This document shows, piece after piece, positions 44,701-54,785 of a DNA stretch of 64,000 nt. The DNA is from Solen grandis (taxonomy: Eukaryota; Mollusca; Bivalvia; Adapedonta; Solenidae), in contig CM037777.1 in NCBI GenBank assembly GCA_021229015.1, positions 26,554,775-26,618,774 on the forward strand. The letters run 5' to 3'. Within the stretch, counting starts at the first letter, position 1. Every line of letters begins with the position of its first letter. A model generated the notes under the pieces. It had not been told where the DNA came from. It saw only the letters and a list, made by a program, of their open reading frames with translations, and did not search any database. A program made the translations under genes and the position numbers.

Positions 44701-45842
44701 GGCTGAGATGGGTCATTTGGTCAGGAGTTATGCCCCTTTTAATACAAAAAATGCAAGATTTCACTTTGTTTATTCTCTACCAACTTCATTTTTTTAACAA
44801 TCATTTTTAAACTTTAAGACAATGTTTATGCCCATAATCTCACAATCGGGTTCAATTATAACTGATATTGACTTGTAAATTTAGGAGTTATGCCCATTTC
44901 ACCATAAAAAAAGCCAGATTTCACTTTTACACTCAAGCATCTTTATTTCTTAAGCAATCATCTTTCTCAGGTGAGCGACCAAGGGCCATCTTGGCCCTCT
45001 TGTTGTATTAGCCTTATTGGCATACTTATTTAATTTTTCTTCTTCATCTGAAAAAAAAAGTGAATGGAATGAAACATTTTTAACAATTCTAATAAGATGA
45101 CATGAAGTTTTTATTATTTTCCATAAATATGAAGTTACTGAAATTTTATATGTGACCTTGACCTTTGAGGCAATGACAGGGTCATCTGCTCATCCCAAGA
45201 AAAAAAAAGAACTCAAATTAACTCTGACCAACACACTTTTAAAGTATCAGAATAGTGACCCATGAGTAATATGCGCCTTTAAGATCAAATCGGATTAAAG
45301 TTACAAATTGTTTTCTTAATATAGACCTTATCAGCAAAGAATGTGGAATGTAGACAGCCATGCAGACAGGGATTCTGTATGAAAATCTGAGTAACCCTTG
45401 TTTGATGTGTACTTAATATACCTTCCACGCATTACATAACGCCTTCGTAACATCGATATTAATTAACATCAAAATGGAGGACGTTGCTTGCACACATACT
45501 ATAATGGGCCTACGGCCCCAAGTAAACAGTACAGTAATTTTAAATGTTAAGTTCTGTAAAGGTGATCGACAATTAATACGTAACAAGAATCTCATTTTTT
45601 ACTTATCGAAATGTGTAGTGTCTGTTCACGAGATTTTTACGACTATATTCAATTATATTTCAATCAACTTGAAAAAAAAACTTACCGCCAATTCTTACGA
45701 TCGTTCCATCATAAACCGATTTCCCCCAAGTAAGTTTTACGCCTGCCTTCTCCTGGAAGCCTCCTGTTAATTCAAGCTTTTTGCTTTTTTCGCCGATGAC
45801 AACAAGTGACTTATCTTCTGGGCAGTAGATGCACGCAAACAT
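38740..45842 (-). CDS. BEN-domain protein, copy A
   Basis: Seven coding exons on the minus strand: E1 45,842-45,686; E2 45,047-42,951 (interrupted by an insertion, 45,003-43,303); E3 41,741-41,635; E4a 41,183-40,787; E4b 40,731-40,568; E5 40,143-39,909; E6 38,855-38,740. Phases 1,1,0,1,0,1 all join, and without the insertion the sum is 524 codons with stop. The N-terminus (MFACIYCPEDKSLVVIGEKS, GKSVYDGTIVRIGG) looks like the small folded domain at the start of BEND5-type proteins. E2 is polar with KDHSEILALLYDFSIEER. E3 has PPKEVMQFFRALGDPVVQNY. E4 is a Q/S/T/P-rich linker ending LRRSPRKHS. E5 plus E6 form the BEN domain: LLFTTQELAISCGQGLRVKK, RPALDDHRLGVLKG, EYVTAWCKSN, NDAVTEQISYAR. Likely nuclear and DNA-binding. 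It is divergent from the transposase at 46,185 and followed by the array at 37.9-38.3 kb. As it stands, the E2 insertion probably breaks it. Confidence 0.78.
42770..42890 (-). repeat. SINE-like dispersed repeat in intron of BEN A
   Basis: On the minus strand 'ccccttgcttttaagtgctcagcatatgag' type text corresponds to the 'gcttggtgctcagcat' tail motif at 53.8 and 57.3 kb. 'gtaataccatgcctagtca' resembles 4,690-4,710. Confidence 0.45.
43303..45003 (-). mobile_element. 1.7-kb element with tandem 161-bp core, inserted in BEN A exon E2
   Basis: On the minus strand it begins AACAAGAGGGCC with a hairpin (gggccaagatggccc), then 'ggtcgctcacctgag'. About nine to ten units of about 161 bp follow, each with 'ctcctgacctaatgttccga' and 'agatgctagagtgcaaac'. 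The next part is a (GGAC)n tract (43,349-43,402). It ends with a palindrome (cctgagcacacgtgctcagg), four bases and CTAA. Conserved ends with hairpins round a tandem core resemble the non-autonomous, Helentron-related 'pearl' elements of bivalves. Removing 1,701 bp restores one open exon (KANT joined to KILKKSHSKD). No protein is encoded. Units near the left side are nearly identical; those to the right are diverged. Confidence 0.75.
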
Positions 45843-46184
45843 GATGCTTTCGATGTGAAATATAAAGAATATTTTTTTCCGTTAAATTATAATTAGAACC
45901 TGTTTGAAACAAAGAGCTTGCAGAATCCCTTGCGCGAGCAGTCATGTGACAGTCTCAACCAATCATCGCCATTATCAATTGGAAGGACTCGGTTATCTAC
46001 ATGTACAGGAGGTAAGTATATTTAGGCGGGGGAATTCCTAATCCTTATTAGGGATAGGAATGTGTCCTTTATTTGGACGATGAATTCCCTCGCAAATCTC
46101 CACACAGGAGAGTGTATGTTCAAACAAAGGTGAAAAAAAAAGTGTTGCTTTGTCTTAAAATCAAAGAATCAACGACTGTCAACA
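45843..46184. promoter_or_regulatory. Divergent promoter region between BEN A and the Tnp2-like gene
   Basis: The 342 bp between the two start codons must hold both transcription starts, unless non-coding 5' exons lie elsewhere. It contains 'accaatca' (inverted CCAAT type), 'ggcgggggaattcc', and an imperfect palindrome around 46,030-46,058 (attcctaatccttattagggataggaat read through). No TATA box stands out. Regulation of both genes from one region is inference. Confidence 0.45.
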
Positions 46185-46934
46185 ATGTCAGGCAAAGAAG
46201 ACAAACGAAAGAAGTCTAAACGGAGGGGACCTTACGGCCGTCACAAATATGATTATGAAATAGACTCGGAGGAAGTGGCAAGGTGCTGTCAAACGAAGGA
46301 CTTCACAACATCAAAACAAATGGTACAGTATTTTCCTCTGGTAAATTCGTGTTGTTTTTCGTTGTATAAATATGTGCCGCCATTAGATAATTAAGTAATC
46401 GACATTTTTCAACTTTTGTTCAAATTTCTTTCGGGAAATTTCGTCGATTATTTGATGACGAGGAAATTATTCAAACTTGATATCTACGTACATTAACTGA
46501 ATTATTTATTCCCGCCCCAATCAGTTTTATATATACATCATATGCAAGTATTGAGTTCTCGACATATCGGAATTCTCGAGATCTTGATATCATACATAAT
46601 TCTACTTTTGTGTGACATGATTTTGCAGGGAAACCCTCAACAATTATCATTTTTTATAATGAAACTACTAATGAAAATTAATCATAAGTTCAAGAAATGA
46701 TTAACAATTAAATACCTTTTTTTTTTTTTGATTTAGATAACATTTAAAACGACAATAATTTGGTAGTTGGCAACTACTGATTTGAGTAATCTGTTCTTTG
46801 CACATTGTATGTCTAAAGATTGATAATGGTCATTCACATATTATGTTAAGAGTACATTGAATCCTTTGATGTGAAGTTAAGAATTTAAGTATAATTTGTA
46901 TATGCCCATACAAATTTTGTACAGACACATTACA

Positions 46935-47115
46935 TTTTCACCCATGGTGGGCTGGTGGGTAGTATCAATTTCAGTGTCCAGACTGACTCAAAAATTGTTG
47001 ATCCAATCCTCTTCAAACTTGATGACAATGTGTATTGGCATAATATCTCGGTCAGACCCATTGCCTCAGTCACTCCTGGATTATGGCCCTTGAACTGTTG
47101 AAAATTTGGGAGATA
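46935..47115. repeat. Dispersed single unit related to the 161-bp core repeat
   Basis: In the intron of the Tnp2-like gene. 'cctcttcaaacttgatgaca', 'ataatatctcggtcag' and 'cactcctggattatggccct' follow the order of the units at 43.4-44.9 kb but are diverged. Confidence 0.6.
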
Positions 47116-47549
47116 ATAGGTGTCCAGACTCCAATTCAAAGTGTTTTGATCAGAACCTCTACAAACTTTTTAAAAATGTGTATTGGCTTGATATAATTTT
47201 AACTTTAAATTATTTTAAATAAAAAAAAACATTTTAAGACATGATATATGTCTAACAGGCATATTTTGGAGTAAGCCATGTTTCTTATAATTGGAAAAAA
47301 TTGTAATTTTCCCCCAAATCAATCATGTGTAACACAATATGCTGATATAGATGTTTTGTTGCCACTGGTGTTTAGAAATTTAATTAGAGGTTTAAAAATA
47401 CCGATATGAACATTTTGGTACAAAATTCTTTTTCAAACATTTTCTTTTTTTTTTTTTTAATCATAAAACATTTAAACACCTTCTTTCTGGATCTACTCTT
47501 ATATCTCAGGCCAGTTTGCAAAATAAAATGTTTTTTGATATTAATCCTT

Positions 47550-47690
47550 TTCCTCTTAAGATACCTTTTGACATACTTAATTTAACAGTTTAAAACCTGA
47601 TCTACCGAAAGCTAGCTTTTTTCAGGTAAAACCCCCATTTCAAAATCACTGAGGAGCAGCAAACAACTTAAATCCTTATCACCCTGCAAG
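47550..47690. repeat. MITE fragment related to 22,643-22,828
   Basis: 'aaaacctgatctaccgaaag' and 'actgaggagcagcaaacaac' correspond to the centre of the 22.6-kb MITE. The ends are diverged. Confidence 0.55.
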
Positions 47691-50359
47691 TTACTTGCTG
47701 GCTGATTTGGTTTAATGCTGGTCACATAGATATTGTCATAGTGTTCTGTATGAGTAAAAATTAAGCAAAGTCCACAATTATTGAATATATTCTTATACCA
47801 ATAAGCAGTAGAAGAAACTAATGCTATTTGAAAAAAATATTGTGTTAATGTACTGTCCTATGACATTTAAAAAAATACAGAGAAGTTGGAGAAAAAACTT
47901 TTTTTTTTTCTTTTCAGGAATCGCTGTCATTTGTGCGAGATGGTGAAGACTGTGGCAAATCATATCAAACAAGTTCTGACCAAGGCACTGCAGACAGGCG
48001 CGAAGAACTGGATTCTGATGATGAATATTTAAGTTATTTGTCTTCTAATCCAGAAATGGATATGATAGAGTCAGATGATGATTACGCTGAGCTGACGTCT
48101 CCCTCGCCTACTATACAGGATGACAATGGTACATCAGAAGACAATGACAATCAGCCATTGTTCCCAGGCAGCTCAGTTACAATTGGCCCTTTTATGTTGC
48201 TGCTGGCTCTCTTTACTACAAAGTACAACCTTATTGGGGATGCTACACAGCAGCTTTTGAATATATTATCCTTTGTACTTCCAAATGGACATATATTGTG
48301 CAGCACATTACATGAGTTTAAAACATTTTTCAAAAAGTTAAAAAATCCTCTAGTTTTCCATTACTATTGTTCCTACTGCCACTTTGAAATTAAAGATACA
48401 GCAGTAAGAACTTGTCCAAATGATTCTTGTGGTAAGTTGTTCGAGAAAAAAAAAGGAAGTTACTTCATTGAGATGCCATTGAAAAATCAACTCCAAACAT
48501 TGTTTAGACAAGAGGATTTCTATGGAAATCTACAACACCGATTCAAGTGACAAGTACCTGTTGGTAGTTATGAGGATATATATGATGGAGAACTTTACAA
48601 AGCTCATTTTCATAATGGAGGATTATTAAGCAAACCAACAAACTTGTCTTTTACATTCAATACAGATGGTGCTGCAGTATTCAAAAGTAGCAAAGTTTCT
48701 GTTTGGCCATAATTTTTGGTCATTAATGAGCTTCCATACAAGCTGAGGATGAAGAAAGAAAACATGATTCTTGCAAGTCTTTGGTTTGGAACAAAGAAAC
48801 CATCAATGAAGACTTTTTTGCAACCATTTCTGAAAACCTTCAATGAAATCTATGATGGGTTTACCTGTTTTTCACCAAGCATAGGGGATTTTACTTGCAA
48901 AGGAATATTATTGTGTGGGACTGCAGATTTGCCAGCTAGGAGTTTGCTTCTTAACCACATTCAATACAATGGAGCCTTTGCTTGTTGGAAATGTGAACAA
49001 GAAGGGAAATCTGCTGATGTTGGAAGAGGTCATGCACGTGTTTTTCCATATGTTGTTGCTGATCCCAAGGGACCAGAAAGGACTCTAGAAAATGTAATGC
49101 ATAATTCTGATGCAGCAATGAACACAGGAAAATCTGTGAAAGGAATTAAAGGTCAATCACTAATGAGTTTTTTCCCATGTTTCAATATAGTATTTGGTAT
49201 AGCAATTGACTATATGCATGGTGTGTTGTTGGGTGTAGAAAAATTACTTCTGGAATTGTGGTGTACACAGAAATACAAGGATAAACCTTTCAGCTTGTAT
49301 AAAAAATTAGATAAGATAAATGAGAGACTGACTAGTATTAGGCCAACTTTGGACATAACAAGACTTCCAAGGTCCATTTTGGACCTCCAGCACTGGAAAG
49401 CATCTGAATTTAGGTCATTTCTGTTGTTTTACAGTGCACCGGTTCTTCATGGAATTCAAGATGATGCAAGATTTGCCCACTATTTACTGTTAGTTGATTC
49501 TATGCACATTCTTTTGAAATCTGGTTCATATGAATCAGATATAAAAAGAGCAGAAGAAATGCTTTTTGATTTCTGCAAACAGTTTGCTCATTATTATGAT
49601 CATTGTTTCATGAGACTGAATGTACACCAACTTTTACATTTGCCAGACTGTGTAAGAAAGCTAGGACCATTGTATACTAGTAGCTGTTTTAGCTTTGAAG
49701 ATAAAAATGGAGTTCTTTTAAAAATGATTAGAGGAACCCAAAACTTTGATAACCAGATTGTAACAGGTGTTTCTTTTATACAGAAATTACCTGAATTGAA
49801 AACCAAATGTCTAGAAAGGGGATCAGAATTTGAAAAACTATATAATTCCATCGAAATGCCAACTTTATTGAAGAGAACTTTAAAAGTTGATAATGAATTT
49901 CATGTTCTTGGTGGCATATCAGAAAGAGTCCTTGAGAAGAGTGAGAGTGAAGCCCTTCAGTGTTATTTTGGCTCAGATCATATTCAGAAAAGATTTGTAT
50001 CATTCAGTCGCTTAGAGATAAATGACAGTCTGATATATGGAACAGCCTATTCTCGTATGATAAAGAGAGATAATTCAGTTGTTGAGTACTTTGATAAAAT
50101 ACATTTGAGCAAACAGTTTGGAAAAATACGTTTTTTCATATGCACATATGACCAGATAACAACAGAAAATGTTCTTGCAATATTGGAATGTTTCGAATGT
50201 AAAAATCAAGCAAATTCAAATATATTGGCAGTTACTTCCACGGGCAGATTAAGAGTTGTTCAAGCACATCACATAATATCTTCCTGTATCCTTGTGTCTT
50301 TTCCAAATGAAAAGCAAATGTATGTATGCAAATTTCCGAACAAATTGGAATCAGACTAG

Positions 50360-50687
50360 AGAGTAGAGTTCCAAATGTCCAAGATATGAAATGAATGTTT
50401 GTCTGATAACATGCTAACTCTGTATTGCTTTAAACCAGAATGTCAGTCTGTCATGTGTTTTAATCGTCACTTGTTAAATGCCTGCAAAGTCAGACCTAAG
50501 CTATCACAATGTTATATTATGTCAATAAGTACATTTTTCAAAGTAATAAGGGTAACTTGATGTCCATATCTGTCATTCATTATTTGTTCTTTTCTATATT
50601 GGCCAGTTTAAATTGGACATTATTACAGGGATTCTAAGAGATATCACTGACAATTTGTAAAGATCAATAATATAAACGGTGTCTTCC
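50360..50687. other. 3' flank of the Tnp2-like gene
   Basis: AT-rich. Presumably the 3' UTR. No repeat seen. Confidence 0.4.
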
Positions 50688-50884
50688 CAACTGTCCCACT
50701 TTTATATAAAACAGTAAAAATCAAGGTGGGACAGTTGGGAATCATGCTTAATGGGATAACAATAGACTGTCATGGATGAGTGACTATAGTCTTTACCTAA
50801 ATGGATGGAATATTTCAGTGCAATTATTTGTCTTATTGTCTTATATTATTAAGAGCAATTTGCAATAGTATTTATGGTTAGTAA

Positions 50885-51192
50885 TATATTGCATTAGTAT
50901 TTATAATAAGTTATATGCTATTAGCAAAATTATTTATAATAAGTATTTATAATACTTATTATGTTTTAGGATGTTGTCAGTATTCTCTCTCTCTCTCTCT
51001 GAAATGAAGAAAACAAACTCTTTATGTTTTCATATAATATATTGCATTAGTATTTATAATAAGTTATATGCTATTAGCAAAATTATTTATAATAAGTATT
51101 TATAATACTTATTATGTTTTAGGATGTTGTCAGTATTCTCTCTCTCTCTCTCTGAAATGAAGAAAACAAACTCTTTATGTTTTCATATATTT
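50885..51192. repeat. 154-bp perfect or near-perfect tandem duplication
   Basis: 'atattgcattagtatttata' starts at 50,885 and again at 51,039. Each unit runs through a (CT)n tract and 'gaaatgaagaaaacaaactc'. The two units look identical by eye. It lies in the 3' non-coding part of the MULE. Confidence 0.9.
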
Positions 51193-51345
51193 ATTATTTT
51201 TATTTCATGTGTCATGAACAAATCAAATAAAGACAGGGCTATATTCGGATGTGGTACAATTTATTGTATTTTGTTTTAATTTGAAAACAAGCATTTCATT
51301 TAAACAACTGTGACATTCCACCCTACTGATCTGTTCTATACAGAG

Positions 51346-52755
51346 TTACTCGTCAAACCGAATCAAATGCGATGCACAATCGGCATACTCCATCACAGTG
51401 ATTTCTTCAGCCATGTACTTGTGTTTCAGGGCAGACAGTCTCTGTTCAAGTTGTCGGTATTTCCTCCTCTTCTTTTCTCTCACTCCTCCGGCACTGTGCT
51501 GAAGAATTTTGATAGCATTGGCAGCTTCAATCCTTTGTATTGTTTCCAAGAACTTGTAAATGTTCGGATGTGACTGTCTCATACTTTTCTTTAGTTTGTT
51601 GTGCCAGCCTTCCAAGTTGTTTGTTGTTCTTGGTCCTTCTGTCTCGAAATGGTTCCAGTTGTCCTTGTCTCCCTCAACCCAATGTTCAGTGACATAGTCT
51701 GTGAACCTTGAAACATCCACTGGAATCTCTGCATTTTCAGCATCCGTCAGTGCGACAAACCACACATCTTCAACATGTTGTATGGGGACTAGAGGCAGAA
51801 CTGCAGCTCTTCTTCCTAGTTTCTTAAAGTCCTCATTCTCAGAATACAGTCCAACTAAGCCAAGCTTCTGTATCTTCCGCCAAACACACTGTGTGTAATG
51901 AAAAAAACACCCTTTCACATTCACATTTGGAAACACTCTGCGAGCTGCCTGCTTGGTTGCTGCCTCAAAGTCTATCAGGAGTGTGTCTGGTCCCAGTTCC
52001 ATTCCTATTTCCCTGCATTTCTGTTGAAGATGTTGAAAAAGTCTGCAGTAAATCCTTTCACTTTTTCCAGGCAGAAGGGCAAACACTAACGGATACATGT
52101 GTCCATCAATATATCCATGGAGTGTGTAGACCTGGCTGAATATGTCTGGGCACACATAAAATGTTCCGTCTCCATATATGGTTGGGTTCTGTGCCAGATG
52201 CTGGAGATTTGTTCTTGTAGCAAAAATCAGCATCCTGTTGTCATTCTCTGCCTCATCAACCAGTAGGAACTGCTCACCAGTGTGCGTTTCAGTCCATTTT
52301 CCATCCAAATCTATGTCACTCCTGGACTTTGGTATCCCCGGTCTCAATGCACCTCTTTCCCTGTATAGAGATGACTTGGTGGAGGGGAAGGTTGGTAATC
52401 CTTTGCAGACTTGTTCTGCATCTTCGTCCCATTCTCTGTCTCTCAGACTGGATATGACTTCTTCATATATTGACGGAATCGGCGTGGTTTCTTCGCGTGC
52501 CCTCTTTCGCATGAGTTGATTTATTTCATGGCGCTTCAGTTCCATGTGTTCGGCTGCATGATTATGGGTATTGGTCACAGAAACTGGAATGTTGTCAGCT
52601 GTTGTGATTTTAGCAGAACAGGTTCGGACATGACAGACCCAGTACACCCTTGTTGGTTTTCGGTTTTTGACCTGGTATCTGAATCCATTGTAAACCAGAC
52701 TATCACCACCACGTTGGTTCTTGACAAACTGCACACTCACTTGTGCATTTGCCAT
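51346..52755 (-). CDS. MULE transposase with FLYWCH zinc finger, intact
   Basis: A single uninterrupted exon of 469 codons on the minus strand, Met at 52,755. Residues 5-70 form a FLYWCH-type finger: FVKNQRGGDSLVYNGFRY, VYWVCHVRTCSAKI, and a His pair in NTHNHAAEH. The middle has the MULE transposase domain: NPTIYGDGTFYVCPDIFSQV with the first Asp, YIDGHMYPLVFALLPGKSE, TLLIDFEAATKQAARRVFPN with the second Asp, KGCFFHYTQCVWRKIQ, and later TNNLEGWHNKLKKSM with the likely Glu. The C-terminus is a basic coiled coil (REKKRRKYRQLEQRLSALKH). Length, lack of stops and flanking inverted repeats indicate a potentially active element or a very recent insertion. It acts in the nucleus, cutting and joining element ends. 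Confidence 0.92.
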   Translation of the reverse strand: MANAQVSVQFVKNQRGGDSLVYNGFRYQVKNRKPTRVYWVCHVRTCSAKITTADNIPVSVTNTHNHAAEHMELKRHEINQLMRKRAREETTPIPSIYEEVISSLRDREWDEDAEQVCKGLPTFPSTKSSLYRERGALRPGIPKSRSDIDLDGKWTETHTGEQFLLVDEAENDNRMLIFATRTNLQHLAQNPTIYGDGTFYVCPDIFSQVYTLHGYIDGHMYPLVFALLPGKSERIYCRLFQHLQQKCREIGMELGPDTLLIDFEAATKQAARRVFPNVNVKGCFFHYTQCVWRKIQKLGLVGLYSENEDFKKLGRRAAVLPLVPIQHVEDVWFVALTDAENAEIPVDVSRFTDYVTEHWVEGDKDNWNHFETEGPRTTNNLEGWHNKLKKSMRQSHPNIYKFLETIQRIEAANAIKILQHSAGGVREKKRRKYRQLEQRLSALKHKYMAEEITVMEYADCASHLIRFDE

Positions 52756-53762
52756 TTTAGCTTATAATTTCAGACGATGTTACTTAGTGAAATTTTACTA
52801 TCAAATGAAGACATTTACATCAGAATGTAAATATATTGTATCTGATACAGTTCAGTTCATTAATGAGATATCACAGTTTGAAAGTCACAATAAATTGATA
52901 ACCAAAAATGTTAATTACTTCAAATCAAATTGTTTACCTTAAGTAGTAAACTGCTAGATCAAAGGACTTGTTTGTATTTCTTAATCCAATCACTTAGCAA
53001 TATATACAGGATAAATGGACTTTAGTTGGACCAATCAATTAACACAATTTAAAGAAAAAAGTAGCAGAGGTGATAATTATCTTAATAAGTTCAAATTATT
53101 TTTTATCTTTATCAATTCACATAAGCTTTAAAGCCAGAGATCAAAGGAATGCATGTTTACACTATAAATTACAATTAATTTAGTAACCCTAATTAATGGA
53201 CCTTAATAAACACATTTTAGAAAGAAATAATACAATATAACTAAAACATGAAATTTTACCTCTTAAAATACAAAATCAAAAAAAAAATCAGAAACAAAAT
53301 CAGATAATACAACTTCAATTCATTTTAATGTGTTGTAGTTTGAAATAGATTATAATCCCTTATCAAAACACACCCAGCAAGGTGCTAAAAATCTTGAGTG
53401 GGACAGTTGGGAAACAAAATATCAAAAAGTGGGACAGTTGGGCATAAACCATATAAACATAATGTTAATTACAGCTTAAAAATGGTAAAGTGGAATATGT
53501 ATTTTGAAAAAAAGAAGTCTACAATGTGACATGTAGTTTGTTAATTTACATATTTTTTAACTCTTAGATACCTGTAATTGTTTGGAAATTGTTTCTGACA
53601 GAGAGAGAGAAAAAAATATTTATTTATTAAATGATAAACTTAAAATTAATCCTTGTTATTCTGTATTTCAAAACTAGCAACACAAATTGACGGGCATGAT
53701 ACACTGTTGCTCACAAAGAAAAAATAAGACAGTTCAAATTTTCTTTTAGTTTAACATTTAAC

Positions 53763-53885
53763 CTGCTCTGGTGGCCAAGTGGTTAGAGCCTCCGTCTCGG
53801 AATCTGAAGCTGTGACACATCAGTCATGAAAAATTGTACTGTTATAGCCCCCTTGCTTGGTGCTAAGCATATCAAGATCATGTAA
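53763..53885 (+). repeat. tRNA-derived SINE
   Basis: 'ggtggccaagtggttagag' is a good A-box, as in Leu/Ser-type tRNAs. It is followed by 'cctccgtctcggaatc' and later 'cccccttgcttggtgctaag', the tail motif shared with 57,360. The B-box is degenerate. Confidence 0.65.
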
Positions 53886-53989
53886 TTTTAGAATATTAAA
53901 ATTAATAATATTAATATTATATATTATATATATTATAATATTAAAATTAATTAATATTTTAAAATTGCTAAGTCTGAGTTATAATCACT

Positions 53990-54398
53990 CCTATCAAAAT
54001 TGTCAAAGACAGAATTTCCGCCTAGTATAAGAAACAAAGTCTGAAAATCTGCCTAACAAAAATGTTAAAGCAGAATTTCCGTCTAGCACAAGAGACTAAG
54101 TTAGAAAATCCATGTTGAAAAACTCTAAAATTTATTCAAAGTCATTTTTTCCTCCTAATTTTCACAACAGTTTTAACTTTTCCACCTTTCTTAGATGGAA
54201 AAAAATCTGGTTTACATTTTCCATCTAACTTTTGACAATTTCCTGTTAAAGATAAAGCGGAATTTCAGAAATCTTAAGCGGCTTCTCAAAAAAATCCATG
54301 TCCGCCTTATACTAGCAGGAAAATCAGTTATTTGACCAATTTCAGGGCGTATTCCGTCTTAATTCCAGGCGTTGTCCGCTTAAAATTTTCATACGGGT
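53990..54398. repeat. 'ccgcctagt' array ending in inverted element terminus
   Basis: Words such as 'aatttccgcctagtata', 'aatttccgtctagcaca', 'ttaagcggcttctc' and 'gtccgccttatactagc' lead to 'ttccaggcgttgtccgctta' and 'aaaattttcatacgggt' at 54,366-54,398. Read on the minus strand the end is ACCCGTATGAAAA (11 of 13 identical to ACCTGTACGAAAA at 37,867), with ACGCCTGGA and TTAAGCGG nearby as at the left end. Possible right terminus of the element starting at 37,867. Confidence 0.55.
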
Positions 54399-54400
54399 AG

Positions 54401-54785
54401 GAAGAATAGGGCTCGAAATATGCAAATTTATTCCCCCTAGTACAGCGGAATCCTTCTAAATAGAAGAAAAAAAATCCACCTAGCAAGGCAGAATCCACCT
54501 AGATGGCTAGAAAAGAATCCACCTAGCAAATCAGAAAACCCCCTAAATGGCAGGAAAAAAGTCCGCCTAGCAAGGCGGAAAACTCCTTAATGGCTGAAAA
54601 AAAGTCAACCTAGCAAGGCGGAAACCTCCTTAATGCCTGGAAAAAAGTCCGCCTAGCAAGGCGCGAATCTCCTTAATGGCTGGAAAAAAAAATTCGCCTA
54701 GCAAGGCAGAAACCTCCTTAATGGCTGAAAAAAAAAAATCTGCTTTGCAAGAAGAAAAAGGTCTGCTTCCTTTCAATCAGAGAAT
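54401..54785. repeat. Tandem array of CCGCCTAGCAAGGCGG palindromes
   Basis: Begins 'gaatagggctcgaaatatgc' as in 37.96 kb, then units of about 46-50 bp with CCGCCTAGCAAGGCGG or decayed forms, followed by 'ctccttaatggctgaaaaaa'. At least seven units. It is the nearest array downstream of BEN copy B. Confidence 0.85.

Larger units (their letters stand above)
46185..50359 (+). pseudogene. CACTA (En/Spm) Tnp2-like transposase, nearly intact copy
   Basis: Two exons: 46,185-46,322 (MSGKEDKRKKSKRRGPYGRH, basic; donor gtacag) and 47,918-50,359 (acceptor cttttcag), phase 0, 860 codons. An acidic stretch (ELDSDDEYLSYLSSNPEMD) is followed by a Cys pair region (YYCSYCHFEIK ... CPNDSCG), then TDGAAVFKSS, FLVINELPYKLRMKKEN, GTADLPARSLLLNH with the first Asp, CWKCEQEG, IAIDYMHGVLLGVEKLLLEL with the second Asp, TRLPRSILDLQHWKASEFRS with the Glu, LNVHQLLHLPD and SCFSFEDKNGVL. 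This is the Transposase_21/Tnp2 layout with a DDE-type centre. Two in-frame stops, TGA at 48,548 and TAA at 48,710, are the only lesions, so either the copy died recently or the stops are errors. It works in the nucleus on transposon ends. The gene is divergent from BEN A. Confidence 0.82.
50688..53448. mobile_element. MULE (Mutator-like) element with CCCAACTGTCCCACTTTT ends
   Basis: CCCAACTGTCCCACTTTT at 50,689-50,706 is repeated in inverted form at 53,431-53,448. Each end carries a second copy of the inner word about 25-30 bp inside (50,730 and 53,400). The 2.76-kb interval contains a complete MULE transposase on the minus strand. No matching 8-10-bp target duplication was seen beside these ends, so the exact borders may be a few bases off or the duplication has been lost. 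It lies inside the larger interval bounded by 37,867 and 54,398, so it is a nested insertion. Confidence 0.72.

Noticed and set aside
53990..54785. Simple decayed microsatellite
   Set aside because: The units contain a structured palindrome and the same motifs recur at 37.9-38.3 kb beside another BEN gene, so a plain microsatellite does not explain them.
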